From positions 1-64,000 of the forward strand of contig CAKZFX010000006.1 in the NCBI GenBank assembly GCA_936908745.1: a stretch of 64,000 bases of DNA, read 5' to 3'. Source of the stretch: an uncultured Chitinophagaceae bacterium (GTDB lineage Bacteria; Bacteroidota; Bacteroidia; Chitinophagales; Chitinophagaceae). Position numbers and translations under genes: made by a program. Positions 17,201 to 25,071 of the stretch are shown one piece after another (within the stretch, counting starts at the first letter, position 1; each line of letters opens with the position of its first letter). The notes under the pieces are model-generated. The model did not search any database. It saw only the letters and a list, made by a program, of their open reading frames with translations, and was not told the origin of the DNA.

Positions 17201-17279
17201 TGAACTGAAAAGCGAAGCGCAAAGCAAGTTGAGTAAAGTGATAGAAGAGGAAAGTAAATCAAGCAAAGTCAATGGTTAA
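14241..17279 (+). CDS. Large TPR-repeat periplasmic protein
   Basis: An exported protein of 1012 residues. A signal peptide (MKNQLLLATVTLLGVTAYSQ) is followed by tetratricopeptide-type helix pairs along the entire length, for example YREALESF-, AYFTMQRFNEAKPLF-, DAYLKTGQKSNARNAF- and IGKSYQVEGQHDQAIANYK-like units. Such solenoids usually act as protein-binding scaffolds in the periplasm. Its stop overlaps the start of the outer-membrane barrel gene (ATGGTTAA), and an HU-like membrane protein follows, so it is the first gene of an envelope operon. No catalytic motif is visible. Confidence 0.9.
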   Translation: MKNQLLLATVTLLGVTAYSQSTKFYSDPQTKFKEAKEYFQKDQYSLAYPLFKELQQDVRETDRINTAITVQEISYYSTVCALKQNEGRAEEQAQAYIDLEKNTARIQMMSFHLGEYYYRKQEFAKAALQYEQTNIVNLSNKEISDMKFHQGYAYFTMQRFNEAKPLFNTIRSMKDDPNYLDANYYYGFLAFRDKQYRDALESFKVVENEKDYNTVVPYYIAQIYYIQGNKEEAIAYVQNKLKSGANTQYYDLELKQLIGHAHFERKEYAMALPYLEDYVNRSKKVRREDLYELSYSYYQGNQLTKAIEGFKQLSGKEDSLSQHSMYLLGDAYLKTGQKSNARNAFLFCASNSSNPTQKEISKYQYAKLSYELGYQDEALNSLSSFLSDYPNSTYNAEAKELLVSALANTNNYKDALALLESLNKPSENAKRLYPRILYGRATEYINDGRLADADALLDKALKDPNNASVLPLVNYWKGEIAYRNNNLDNAIKYYNAYVSGGSPASGEANANTVRYNLGYCYLRKENYAAALSFFEPLGRNPALNSNELTQDAYIRTADCYFMQKEYTKAKAMYDNVIKFSWPEEDYATFQNAMIAGIKSSKDKISFLNTMNRKFPTSSLVTDANMEIANTYIADENFREAIPYLNNVLKGDGNANLKPQAHLKLGIANYNLNNNTEALKHYKTLVNQYPNSPEAEDALGDVRAIYIEDGKPGEYADFMRQAGRPISVNTEDSLTYYTAESQYQNGNVNAALTAFGTYLQRFPDGAYSLDANFYRAEIYNNKKDWNNALAGYSMVADKAPNKYAEKATLEAARINFFEVKNYTKAEAYFGQLKQLTGSQENKLEAMRGLLRSQYQLQKWREAVDNAKELTAAKGSSTDDKALANMAIGKSYQVEGQHDQAIANYKTVITLNKAALAAEARYEIANSWFTLNKLADAEKAAFETINKSGSYEYWVTKSYILLGDIYFKQKDYFNAKATFQSIVDNSINTELKSEAQSKLSKVIEEESKSSKVNG

Positions 17280-18954
17280 TTTAAACGAAGTCAGGAATAT
17301 GCAAAAACCACTAATAATCGGGTCGTTCTTTTTGATAGGTATGTCTGTTGCCAATATTGCGAATGCACAAACCGACACCACCAAAAAGAGATCAGTAGAT
17401 ATTACTTCTTCTTTCAAACCCGTACTGCGTGAATCGGCAAAGATTAACTTCAATCCCGTTCCGCCAACGGCTGATACCACGAAACCTGTGTTGAAATATG
17501 ATATTCCCAACCAGAACCTGGCGTTGGCTTTTCAACCGGGTTCGTTGAAACCATTGGCACTGAACATTGATTCAGGCGGCAAGTGGGACAACAGCAGTTA
17601 TATAAAAGCGGGTTTTGGTAGCCTGCGTACACCTTATGTGCAAGCCGGTTTTTCTTTTGGTGACGGACAAAATGCAGGGATCAACATCTTTGCAAAACAC
17701 GTTTCATCACAGGGAAAATTAGATTACCAGGATTTTACCAATACACAATTTGGCCTGAAAGGGTTTTATAAATCAGCGGGCAACCATGAGTGGACCGCTG
17801 GCCTTGGTATGAAACAAGACCGCACTTATAAATACGGTTATGTTCCTTCCACTTTATCGTTTACCAAAGATTCATTGAAACAAAACTTCCAGACCATTTC
17901 TGCAAGAGTGGGCATGCGCAATATCAACAAAACATCGTTTGGCCTGACCTATGCACCGGAAGTAAAAATTGATGTATTCTCTGATAACTTAAAAAACAGC
18001 GAAAGTAATACCGTTGTAAACCTGCCATTGGAAAAAACATTGGGGCAGGAGTTTGCCGTAAACTTAGGATTGACATTTGACCTGACACGTCTTTCGCCTG
18101 AAAACAAATCAGCGATCAACAACACGATCTACTATATCTCGCCGTCGGTATTATACAGAACCGCTAACCTGCATTTGCAGGCAGGTATCCGTCCGTCATG
18201 GGATAACAAACAATTCAAAATGTTTCCGAACGTGATAGCGGAAGTGGGAACAGAAGACCAGCGTTTCTTCTTCCAGGCCGGCTGGTCAGGAAGCATCCGC
18301 AAAACAACCTATCAATACTTAGCGTCTCAAAACCCATGGCTGTGGCTGCCTTCCTCTTTCCAGAATACATGGATAGAAGAGCGTTTTGCAGGCTTCAAAG
18401 GTTCTGTGGGCGACCATTTTACCTACAGTGCTAAACTGGGCTTCAATAAATTAAATAACCAGCCATTATTTGTAAACGATACAACAACCGGCCTGGGGGG
18501 CAAATCATTCGTGGTAGTGTATGAACCCCGAATCAATGCACTGAACTTAGCCGGACAGATCGGCTACACGGTGCAGGAGAAATTTTCTTTTATCGCAAGC
18601 TGGAACTTTAATCAATACACAGGTTTGAAAGTACATAAAAGAGCATGGGGCCTGATACCGCTGGAAATGAATATGGCGATGCGTGTGCAGGTGATCAAAG
18701 ACCTGTGGCTAAAAGCCGATGTATTTGGCTGGACAGGGCCGCAATACCGTAAAAACGACGGTTTAGACAATGCCAAGCTGAAAGGAGCACTGGACCTGAA
18801 CGCAGGATTGGAGTTTAAGATCACTAAAAGCCTGAATCTCTGGGCACAGTTCAACAACCTGACAAACAAAGAATACCAGCGCTGGAATCAATATAAAGTT
18901 TATGGGTTCAACTTTGTGGGCGGAGTCGTATTTTCGTTCGCCCAAAAGAACTGA
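17272..18954 (+). CDS. Outer-membrane beta-barrel (TonB-receptor-like) protein
   Basis: A 560-residue outer-membrane protein with a signal peptide ending near NIANAQ, no TonB plug domain, and a chain of amphipathic strands. It ends with LNLWAQFNNLTNKEYQRW and the closing strand NFVGGVVFSF, which is the pattern of TonB-dependent receptor barrels. A second Met (MQKPLIIGSF) 27 bases in may be the real start, since it opens the signal peptide directly. The 8-base overlap with the TPR gene suggests coupled synthesis and perhaps a complex. The ligand is unknown. Confidence 0.85.
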   Translation: MVNLNEVRNMQKPLIIGSFFLIGMSVANIANAQTDTTKKRSVDITSSFKPVLRESAKINFNPVPPTADTTKPVLKYDIPNQNLALAFQPGSLKPLALNIDSGGKWDNSSYIKAGFGSLRTPYVQAGFSFGDGQNAGINIFAKHVSSQGKLDYQDFTNTQFGLKGFYKSAGNHEWTAGLGMKQDRTYKYGYVPSTLSFTKDSLKQNFQTISARVGMRNINKTSFGLTYAPEVKIDVFSDNLKNSESNTVVNLPLEKTLGQEFAVNLGLTFDLTRLSPENKSAINNTIYYISPSVLYRTANLHLQAGIRPSWDNKQFKMFPNVIAEVGTEDQRFFFQAGWSGSIRKTTYQYLASQNPWLWLPSSFQNTWIEERFAGFKGSVGDHFTYSAKLGFNKLNNQPLFVNDTTTGLGGKSFVVVYEPRINALNLAGQIGYTVQEKFSFIASWNFNQYTGLKVHKRAWGLIPLEMNMAMRVQVIKDLWLKADVFGWTGPQYRKNDGLDNAKLKGALDLNAGLEFKITKSLNLWAQFNNLTNKEYQRWNQYKVYGFNFVGGVVFSFAQKN

Positions 18955-18955
18955 G

Positions 18956-19600
18956 ATGCACGAAGAGCTTTATCAATACTTTATTCAGCATAAACAATTA
19001 AATGTACCGGGCATCGGTACATTTTTATTGGAAAGAACAGCGGCTGTAACAGATTTTCCTAATAAACAATTGCAGCCTGCTGCGTACAGCATCGCTTTGC
19101 ACCATACTACGGCAACGCCTTCCAAAAACTTCTTTGCATGGTTGTCAGCAGCCCTGCATGTTTCCGACAGGGAAGCAGTGGTTCAATTCAACGACTTTGC
19201 GTTTGACCTGAAAAAAAAGATCAGTGACGGAAACAAAGTGGAATGGAACGGTATGGGTGTATTGAGCGCAGGACTTGCCGGTGAAACAAGATTTGAACCA
19301 GCCCTGCGCAATGCTTCTTTTCAAACAGCGGTACACGCCGAAAAGATCACACGGGAAAACGCTTCGCACACGGTAAGGGTGGGAGAGGATGAAAAAACTT
19401 CCGAGGAAATGACCGAATTGCTTTCTCATGGCGAAAAAGAAAAAAGCAACTGGTGGGTCATGGCAATTATCCTTACCCTGCTTTCCTTCCTGTTTATCGG
19501 CTGGTATTTATCAGAGCATGGTGTCAATCCCCAGGCCACAGGTTTGGGCAAAAAAATGCCATCTGCTACGGTTACAGCCACCTATAAACAGCTTCCTTAA
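18956..19600 (+). CDS. HU-CCDC81-like domain membrane protein
   Basis: A 214-residue protein. The N-terminus (MHEELYQYFIQHKQLNVPG, GIGTFLLER) matches the bacterial CCDC81-type HU domain found in Bacteroidota, with a second similar segment up to VEWNGMGVLSAG. A charged stretch leads to one membrane helix (NWWVMAIILTLLSFLFIGWYL, about residues 160-180) and a short tail. It starts one base after the stop of the barrel gene, so the three genes form one unit. Related proteins often carry SPOR domains that bind peptidoglycan; I see none here. Confidence 0.75.
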   Translation: MHEELYQYFIQHKQLNVPGIGTFLLERTAAVTDFPNKQLQPAAYSIALHHTTATPSKNFFAWLSAALHVSDREAVVQFNDFAFDLKKKISDGNKVEWNGMGVLSAGLAGETRFEPALRNASFQTAVHAEKITRENASHTVRVGEDEKTSEEMTELLSHGEKEKSNWWVMAIILTLLSFLFIGWYLSEHGVNPQATGLGKKMPSATVTATYKQLP

Positions 19601-19643
19601 CGATGCCATCAAGTCATCTTTTTCAATTTACTTTGCGGCGGGT

Positions 19644-20540
19644 ATGAGTAATAACATTCATTATACGGCCTGCCCGGTTTGTGGCAGCGCTTCTGTTCAG
19701 TTTGCATTATCGGTAAAAGATCATTCTGTGAGCAAGGAGGAATTTGCTGTGTGGCAATGCGGATCCTGCCATCTTCGTTTTACACAGGATGTGCCGGATG
19801 CCGCTTCTATTGGTCCTTACTATCAATCTGAAGACTATATTTCGCATACTAATACATCCAAAGGACTGGTGAATAAACTCTACCAGTTTGTCCGTAAACG
19901 CACCATGAATGGCAAACGCAAACTGGTAAGCCATGAAACGGGATTGCACAAAGGGGCCTTGCTCGATATCGGCAGCGGTGTGGGCAGTTTTGCCGCCACC
20001 ATGAAAGAACACGGCTGGAACGTAACAGGGCTGGAACCGGATGCAGGCGCCAGGGAAGTGGCTAAGAAAACCTATGGCATCGAACTGGAAAGCATTGACA
20101 AACTTTTCCAACTGCCCGCCAACTCATTTGATGCGATCACCCTATGGCATGTGCTGGAACATGTACATGACCTGCAAGCTTACATTGCACAACTAAAAAC
20201 TCTCTTAAAAGAAAATGGCCGGTTGCTGATTGCGGTTCCCAACTATACAGCAAAGGATGCAGCAATTTATAAAGAATACTGGGCGGCGTATGACGTGCCA
20301 CGGCATTTGTATCATTTTTCTCCCAACGCTGTCAAAACATTGGCAGAGAGACATGGAATGAATGTAAAGAAATACAAACCGATGTGGTATGACAGCTTTT
20401 ATATTTCACTGCTGAGCAGTAAATATAAAAATGGGAAATCCAACCTGGTCGCTGCTTTCTTTAATGGGCTTCGTTCCAATATGAATGCCATCGGTAACCC
20501 GCAAAAATGCAGTTCAGTTATTTATATTATCGCTAAATAA
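19644..20540 (+). CDS. Zinc-ribbon class I SAM methyltransferase
   Basis: A 298-residue methyltransferase. A zinc-ribbon-like N-terminus (CPVCGS and CGSC, residues 10-43) precedes the SAM fold. Motif I is LLDIGSGVGSFA (about residues 108-119), followed by GLEPD, the AITLWHVLEHVHD segment and LLIAVPNY. This is the C-methyltransferase/UbiG-like group often found with polysaccharide or lipid modification genes. I took the ATG that opens MSNNIHYTACPVC; an extended frame upstream overlaps the previous gene. The substrate is unknown. Confidence 0.87.
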   Translation: MSNNIHYTACPVCGSASVQFALSVKDHSVSKEEFAVWQCGSCHLRFTQDVPDAASIGPYYQSEDYISHTNTSKGLVNKLYQFVRKRTMNGKRKLVSHETGLHKGALLDIGSGVGSFAATMKEHGWNVTGLEPDAGAREVAKKTYGIELESIDKLFQLPANSFDAITLWHVLEHVHDLQAYIAQLKTLLKENGRLLIAVPNYTAKDAAIYKEYWAAYDVPRHLYHFSPNAVKTLAERHGMNVKKYKPMWYDSFYISLLSSKYKNGKSNLVAAFFNGLRSNMNAIGNPQKCSSVIYIIAK

Positions 20541-21335
20541 CTATTGCCCTAACTGGATGCCATACATCTCAGGCCAGTGCTTTCCGGTAATATAGATTTT
20601 TTTGGAAGAAGGATCATATGCAATGCCATTCAGCAATTCTGCATACGGGTACGTATTACGGATGCGATTGGCGATCTCGCTTAAATCTATTTTAGCCACC
20701 ACCAGGCCGTTTGAAGGATCAATCTTTAAGATATAAGGCGATTGCCATTGGTTGGCATATACATAACCGTCAATATATTCCAGCTCATTGATATTAGAAG
20801 CAAAAGCGCCGTTTTCAGTAATGCCTTGTTGTCTCAGCAACTTAAACGTGCCCGGCTCATAAAAAAAGAGATTGCTTGTGCCATCGCTGGCGATGATTTG
20901 TTTGCCGTCTGTCGTCATGCCCCAGCCTTCTTCGCTGGCGAATTTGAACTCACCCAGTTTTTTGCCATTGAGGTTATACATAAAGCCCACTTTCTCCTGG
21001 TAGGTGAGTTGGTAGATCGTATCGTTGATGATCACGATACCTTCGCCAAAATAAGCGCTGTCAAGATTTACCAGGGTATTCGTTTTACCTGTTTTCAAGT
21101 CCACTTTCATGATCCGGGAAGTGCCTTTTATACCGGTGCTTTCATACAGGTCACCTTTGTAAAAAAGAAGACCTTCTGTAAATGAAGCTGTATCGTGCGG
21201 GAATGTGTCAAGAATTGAATAGCTGATCAGGGGGGTGACAGGTGGTTTTTCACCATCGCCGCCATTGCTATTTTCACTGTTATTGTTACACGCTGCCAGT
21301 ACGGCTAATACGAGGATCCAGGACAAATTTTTCAT
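20541..21335 (-). CDS. Glutaminyl-peptide cyclotransferase lipoprotein
   Basis: A 264-residue plant-type glutaminyl cyclase (PF05096 family), which turns N-terminal glutamine into pyroglutamate. The lipobox LAAC places Cys16 as the lipid anchor, and a Ser/Asn/Gly linker follows. The five-bladed propeller is clear from PHDTASFTEGLLFYKG, LYESTGIKGTS, GEGIVIINDTIYQLTYQE, EGWGMTTDGKQIIASDGTS and LNGIAYDPSSKKIYITGKHWP, all family hallmarks. In Bacteroidota many exported proteins begin with Gln after signal cleavage, so it may cap them. It is convergent with the methyltransferase. Confidence 0.9.
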   Translation of the reverse strand: MKNLSWILVLAVLAACNNNSENSNGGDGEKPPVTPLISYSILDTFPHDTASFTEGLLFYKGDLYESTGIKGTSRIMKVDLKTGKTNTLVNLDSAYFGEGIVIINDTIYQLTYQEKVGFMYNLNGKKLGEFKFASEEGWGMTTDGKQIIASDGTSNLFFYEPGTFKLLRQQGITENGAFASNINELEYIDGYVYANQWQSPYILKIDPSNGLVVAKIDLSEIANRIRNTYPYAELLNGIAYDPSSKKIYITGKHWPEMYGIQLGQ

Positions 21336-21452
21336 CGAAGCAGATTAATTTAATGCAAATGTAAACGCTGGCTAAACAATTACTTGTTAATGATTCATCA
21401 ACGTTAGCCCCGCGGAATCGGAAAAATACGATCGAAAATACTGCAAAACAAT

Positions 21453-21482
21453 TTGCATGGTAGTATAAAAAAGCTATATTTG
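21453..21482 (+). promoter_or_regulatory. Promoter of the M43 protease gene
   Basis: TATATTTG (21475-21482) is an exact TAnnTTTG -7 box, with a TTG (inside TTTG) ending 19 bases upstream. This is the expected Bacteroidetes -33/-7 spacing. It would give a leader of about 160 bases before the protease start. Confidence 0.7.
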
Positions 21483-21570
21483 AAACTGATTCAATATCTC
21501 CCCCGTAACTACTTCTGAACTCCGTATCCCTGAATCGCCGCCTTTTTAACTTCCTTATTATCCTTTATCA

Positions 21571-21602
21571 TTTCCAATGTCTCTTGATCAGCTCATGGCA
21601 GC
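21571..21602 (+). ncRNA. Leader element with TTGATCA core upstream of the M43 gene
   Basis: TCCAATGTC followed by TTGATCAGC and a downstream ATGGCAG closely matches elements at 31472-31500 and 31672-31702, which lie in terminator-ended leaders upstream of another secreted protein gene. Here a run of seven T follows. It is in the untranslated leader, about 50-80 bases before the start codon. A functional RNA is inferred from the conservation only. Confidence 0.4.
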
Positions 21603-21649
21603 CTTTTTTTGCTGTGTAACAACACCGTAACCCTAATGATTCAGGATCA

Positions 21650-22900
21650 ATGAAGACAAGACTGTTTTTTATCATCGTTTCCCTGTTGGCTGCCTGCCAT
21701 CTCCAGGCACAGCGCAAATGCAGCACATTCAGCTATTCCCAAAAAGAACAACAACTGAACCCTTTGCTGAAAGCCAAACTGCAATCCATCGAAGAATTTA
21801 CGCAACAATATATTTCAGAATCAAGAACGGCCGCCCGTGGTGGTGCAAATGTGATCACGATTCCTGTCGTTTTTCATATTCTCTACCGGAAACCAGAGGA
21901 AAATATCAGTGAGGCCATCATTATGGAGCAACTGAAAATAATTAACGACTGTTTCCGCCGGCTGAATGCAGATACGGTTAATACACCGGCAAGATTTAAA
22001 GGAGTGGCTGCTGATTGTGAGATAGAATTCAAACTTGCCATATCTGATCCACGCCGCAGGGGTACAAGCGGTATTATCAGGAAATATACCCCTATTCAAA
22101 GCTGGGTGGACGATGATAAAATGAAATTCTCCGCCTCGATGGGAGATGATGCATGGGACACGAAAAGCTATCTCAACATCTGGGTTTGTAATATGGAAAG
22201 AATGGCTGGCTATGCTTCCACTCCGGGAGGCGATGCTGCAAAAGATGGCGTTGTATTAAGCTGCTTTGCATTTGGTGCCAACTATTATGGCGGTGGCTAT
22301 GACAGGGGTAAAACAGCCGTCCATGAAATAGGCCATTGGCTGAACCTGAAACATACCTGGGGTGATGATATGTGCGGCGATGATGGCGTAAGCGACACTC
22401 CCAAACAAGCTTTTTATTCATCGGGTTGCCCTTCCGGTATCAATATATCTTGTGGCAACAACCCGACGGGTGATATGTATATGAACTATATGGACTTTAC
22501 GGATGACGCCTGTACCAACTTATTTACTACCGGGCAGGCCAACCGTATGCGGGCTTTGTTTGCACCCAATGGTGCACGCAGTTCGCTTCTTGTTTCCACA
22601 GGTCTCCAGTTGCCATTGATCACTGAATCGCCGTTGCCGGACGAAAGCCCGCGCTGGTTATATGCTAATCTTTATCCCAATCCTGCAACCAGCAATCTTA
22701 CGATCGACTTTAGTTATGATCCACGCTGGATCAACAGCACGCTGACCATTACTAACCTGAACGGGCAAGCAGTAAAACAGGTGAAAGTGGTTGCTAAAAT
22801 TCAGCCTCTTATCATCACCGACCTTCAGCCGGGCATGTATATCATTTATGGAAAGAAAAGTGACGGGGAAACGCTGAAGGAAAAATTTGTCAAACTATAA
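21650..22900 (+). CDS. M43 pappalysin-type zinc metalloprotease with T9SS sorting domain
   Basis: A secreted protease of 416 residues. The signal peptide ends near HLQAQ. The zinc site is HEIGHWLNLKH (His225, Glu226, His229, His235), followed by the cysteine-rich CGDDGVSDTP region and the Met-turn MNYMDF, as in M43 cytophagalysin-like enzymes. The C-terminus carries a type IX sorting domain (LYPNPATSN to the final KFVKL), so export across the outer membrane is expected. It has a clear promoter and a long leader, and a strong hairpin follows the stop. Confidence 0.93.
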   Translation: MKTRLFFIIVSLLAACHLQAQRKCSTFSYSQKEQQLNPLLKAKLQSIEEFTQQYISESRTAARGGANVITIPVVFHILYRKPEENISEAIIMEQLKIINDCFRRLNADTVNTPARFKGVAADCEIEFKLAISDPRRRGTSGIIRKYTPIQSWVDDDKMKFSASMGDDAWDTKSYLNIWVCNMERMAGYASTPGGDAAKDGVVLSCFAFGANYYGGGYDRGKTAVHEIGHWLNLKHTWGDDMCGDDGVSDTPKQAFYSSGCPSGINISCGNNPTGDMYMNYMDFTDDACTNLFTTGQANRMRALFAPNGARSSLLVSTGLQLPLITESPLPDESPRWLYANLYPNPATSNLTIDFSYDPRWINSTLTITNLNGQAVKQVKVVAKIQPLIITDLQPGMYIIYGKKSDGETLKEKFVKL

Positions 22901-22923
22901 ACGAGAACCAATAGAAGTTTCAA

Positions 22924-22955
22924 AAAGGGCTGCCGGTGAGAGGGCAGCCTTTTCT
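22924..22955 (+). terminator. Terminator of the M43 protease gene
   Basis: The arm AAAAGGGCTGCC pairs with GGGCAGCCTTTT across the loop GGTGAGA, with one bulge, and is followed by a T-rich run. Confidence 0.8.
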
Positions 22956-22969
22956 TTTTATTTTTTCAC

Positions 22970-23150
22970 CGCAGACAGAGGACAAGAGAAGCGAGACTGC
23001 GCAGATATCTAACCGCTAAGTCGCAAAGCCGCCAAGACGAAAAAATGCTTATGTATTCCTTTCCCTCTTTCCATGAAAACAGCACCTAATCTGCGTTCAT
23101 CAGCGGGAGATTATATTCTTAGTGCTTCTTTGTGTCTTAGTGGGAAATGT
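22970..23150. repeat. Octamer repeat block (CGCnAAGn family)
   Basis: The 8-base units CGCTAAGT, CGCAAAGC and CGCCAAGA follow an ACCGCAGACAGAG stretch. Units of the opposite sense (GTGCTTCT, TTGTGTCT, TAGTGGGA) close the block. It is the same family as the blocks near 7.6 kb and 54.8 kb. Confidence 0.65.
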
Positions 23151-23154
23151 GTTC

Positions 23155-23328
23155 TTAAATCTTCACAACAAGCAATGTGATAATAATCTCTATTACCACA
23201 GCAATAAAGAAATATTCTGACGAATACCTGATGGTGATCAGTTTGGTTGTTTCGAGGGCGCAAACAATAGCAAGGCATACAAAGATGCCAACGATAAACA
23301 ACAGACTATACAATACAATACCTTCCAC
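23155..23328 (-). CDS. Possible small membrane protein, GTG start
   Basis: An unrecognised 57-residue frame downstream of lpdA on the same strand. It reads MEGIVLYSLLFIVGIFVCLA then a loop with LETTKLITIRYSSEY and a second hydrophobic stretch FFIAVVIEIIITLLVVKI, so it is predicted to have two membrane helices. The only in-frame start after the preceding stop is GTG. The two-helix pattern with charged turns looks selected, whereas the opposite-strand frame does not. Homologues are not known to me, so it is tentative. Confidence 0.4.
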   Translation of the reverse strand: MEGIVLYSLLFIVGIFVCLAIVCALETTKLITIRYSSEYFFIAVVIEIIITLLVVKI

Positions 23329-23412
23329 AACAGTTCGATTTGTGTTACAAATAAAGATTACGCTACTAATCTCTACTGGCTGGGCAGTATGGTGTGTAAA
23401 GGGCTGGGTTTA

Positions 23413-24816
23413 TCAGAGGTGAATGGCTTCTCCATAAGCAACCTCGATGGCATCTTTCACATTCTCACTCATAGTCGGGTGAGGGTGGATGCTGTTAAGG
23501 ACCTCATGGTAGGTGGTTTCCAGTTTGCGGGCAACCACAGTTTCGGCGATCATTTCTGTTACATTGTACCCGATCATGTGAGTGCCTAACCACTCACCAT
23601 ATTTGGCATCAAAAATAACTTTCACGAATCCCTCGCTGTGACCCGAAGCTAAGGCTTTGCCGGCTGCACTCAAAGGGAATTTACCCACTTTTACTTCATA
23701 CCCTGCATCTTTCGCCTGTTTCTCTGTGTAGCCCACAGAAGCGATCTCAGGATAGCAGTACGTACAGCCCGGTACATTATTATAGTCGAGACCTTCGGGT
23801 TTATGGTTGTATTTCTTCTCGTTATAACCGATATTTTCCACACAGGTAATGCCTTCTTTAGAGGCTACGTGTGCCAATGCCTGGCCGGGAACACAGTCGC
23901 CGATGGCATAGATACCCGGCACGTTGGTCTGGTAGAACTTGTCCACCATGATACGGCCTTTATCCGTTTTCACGCCCAGCTCTTCCAGGCCGATACCTTC
24001 AATATTGGCAGCAACGCCCACGGCGCTTAATAAAACATCCGCTTCCACAGTCACTTCGCCGTCGGCAGTTTTTACTTTTGCTTTCACACCTTCACCCGAA
24101 GTATCTACAGAAGTCACTTCGCTGTTGGTCATGATAGCGATGCCGTTTTTCTTGAAATTCTTTTCCAGTTCTTTTGACACTTCTTCGTCTTCAACCGGAA
24201 CGATCCTTGGCATGAACTCAATAATAGTCACTTTAGTGCCCATGCTGTTGTAGAAATAGCCAAACTCAACGCCAATGGCGCCGCTGCCTACCACGATGAT
24301 AGACTTAGGCTGAGAAGGCAGGTTCATCGCTTCACGGTAACCGATGATCTTTTTACCGTCCTGTTTCAGGGCTGGCAACTCACGGCTTCTGCCACCGGTA
24401 GCCAGGATGATATGTTTAGCCTCTACAGTGGTTTTAGAACCATCTGCGGCGGTTACTTCCACTTGTCCTTTGGCCTTCAGTTTGCCAAAGCCACTGATCA
24501 CTTCAATCTTATTCTTCTTCATCAGGAACTGGATACCCTTGCTCATTTTCTCGGCCACACCACGGCTTCTTTTGATCACCGCTTCAAACTTAGGGCTGCC
24601 GGTAGCTTCAATTCCGAATGATTCGGCATGTTTAATATAATCAACAACCTGTGCACTCTTCAGCAAGGCCTTTGTAGGGATACAACCCCAGTTCAAACAA
24701 ATACCACCTAAACTTTCTTTCTCAATGATCGCTGTTTTAAAGCCTAATTGTGAAGCACGGATGGCCGCCACGTATCCGCCGGGGCCGCTTCCAATCACTA
24801 CTACATCGTATGCCAT
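23413..24816 (-). CDS. lpdA: Dihydrolipoyl dehydrogenase (E3)
   Basis: The flavoprotein E3 subunit of 2-oxo acid dehydrogenase and glycine cleavage complexes, 467 residues. The FAD motif is VIGSGPGGYVAA near the N-terminus. The redox-active disulfide is Cys40 and Cys45 (GICLNWGCIP). The NAD-binding motif is VVGSGAIGVEF, and the catalytic dyad region near the C-terminus reads HPHPTMSE. It reoxidises the dihydrolipoyl group of E2, possibly the E2 encoded about 16 kb upstream. It is divergent from the TonB-type barrel gene. Confidence 0.96.
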   Translation of the reverse strand: MAYDVVVIGSGPGGYVAAIRASQLGFKTAIIEKESLGGICLNWGCIPTKALLKSAQVVDYIKHAESFGIEATGSPKFEAVIKRSRGVAEKMSKGIQFLMKKNKIEVISGFGKLKAKGQVEVTAADGSKTTVEAKHIILATGGRSRELPALKQDGKKIIGYREAMNLPSQPKSIIVVGSGAIGVEFGYFYNSMGTKVTIIEFMPRIVPVEDEEVSKELEKNFKKNGIAIMTNSEVTSVDTSGEGVKAKVKTADGEVTVEADVLLSAVGVAANIEGIGLEELGVKTDKGRIMVDKFYQTNVPGIYAIGDCVPGQALAHVASKEGITCVENIGYNEKKYNHKPEGLDYNNVPGCTYCYPEIASVGYTEKQAKDAGYEVKVGKFPLSAAGKALASGHSEGFVKVIFDAKYGEWLGTHMIGYNVTEMIAETVVARKLETTYHEVLNSIHPHPTMSENVKDAIEVAYGEAIHL

Positions 24817-25071
24817 AGCTGAAATAATTAATTGAAATTGAATTGTTGATTTATACGAGCAGCGAAGTTATTTGAAAAGAAGGAAACCGGCAAAAGCACA
24901 GTTCCCCCAATCTGGCAAAAGGACTGTGGGAAAAATACTAAAAGCCGCTGAAAACCTTGCCTGTTCTGCATTCTGGCTACACGACCCGGCTGTCGTTCAT
25001 CTGCGAAAAAGGCCGCTGAAAGAATAATTTCCGATATGTTTTTTATTGAATATTTTAGCAGACTGTTCGCT

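Noticed and set aside
23177..23422. Plus-strand open frame of 81 codons beside lpdA
   Set aside because: It overlaps the lpdA end, has no protein-like pattern, and mirrors the better minus-strand membrane frame.
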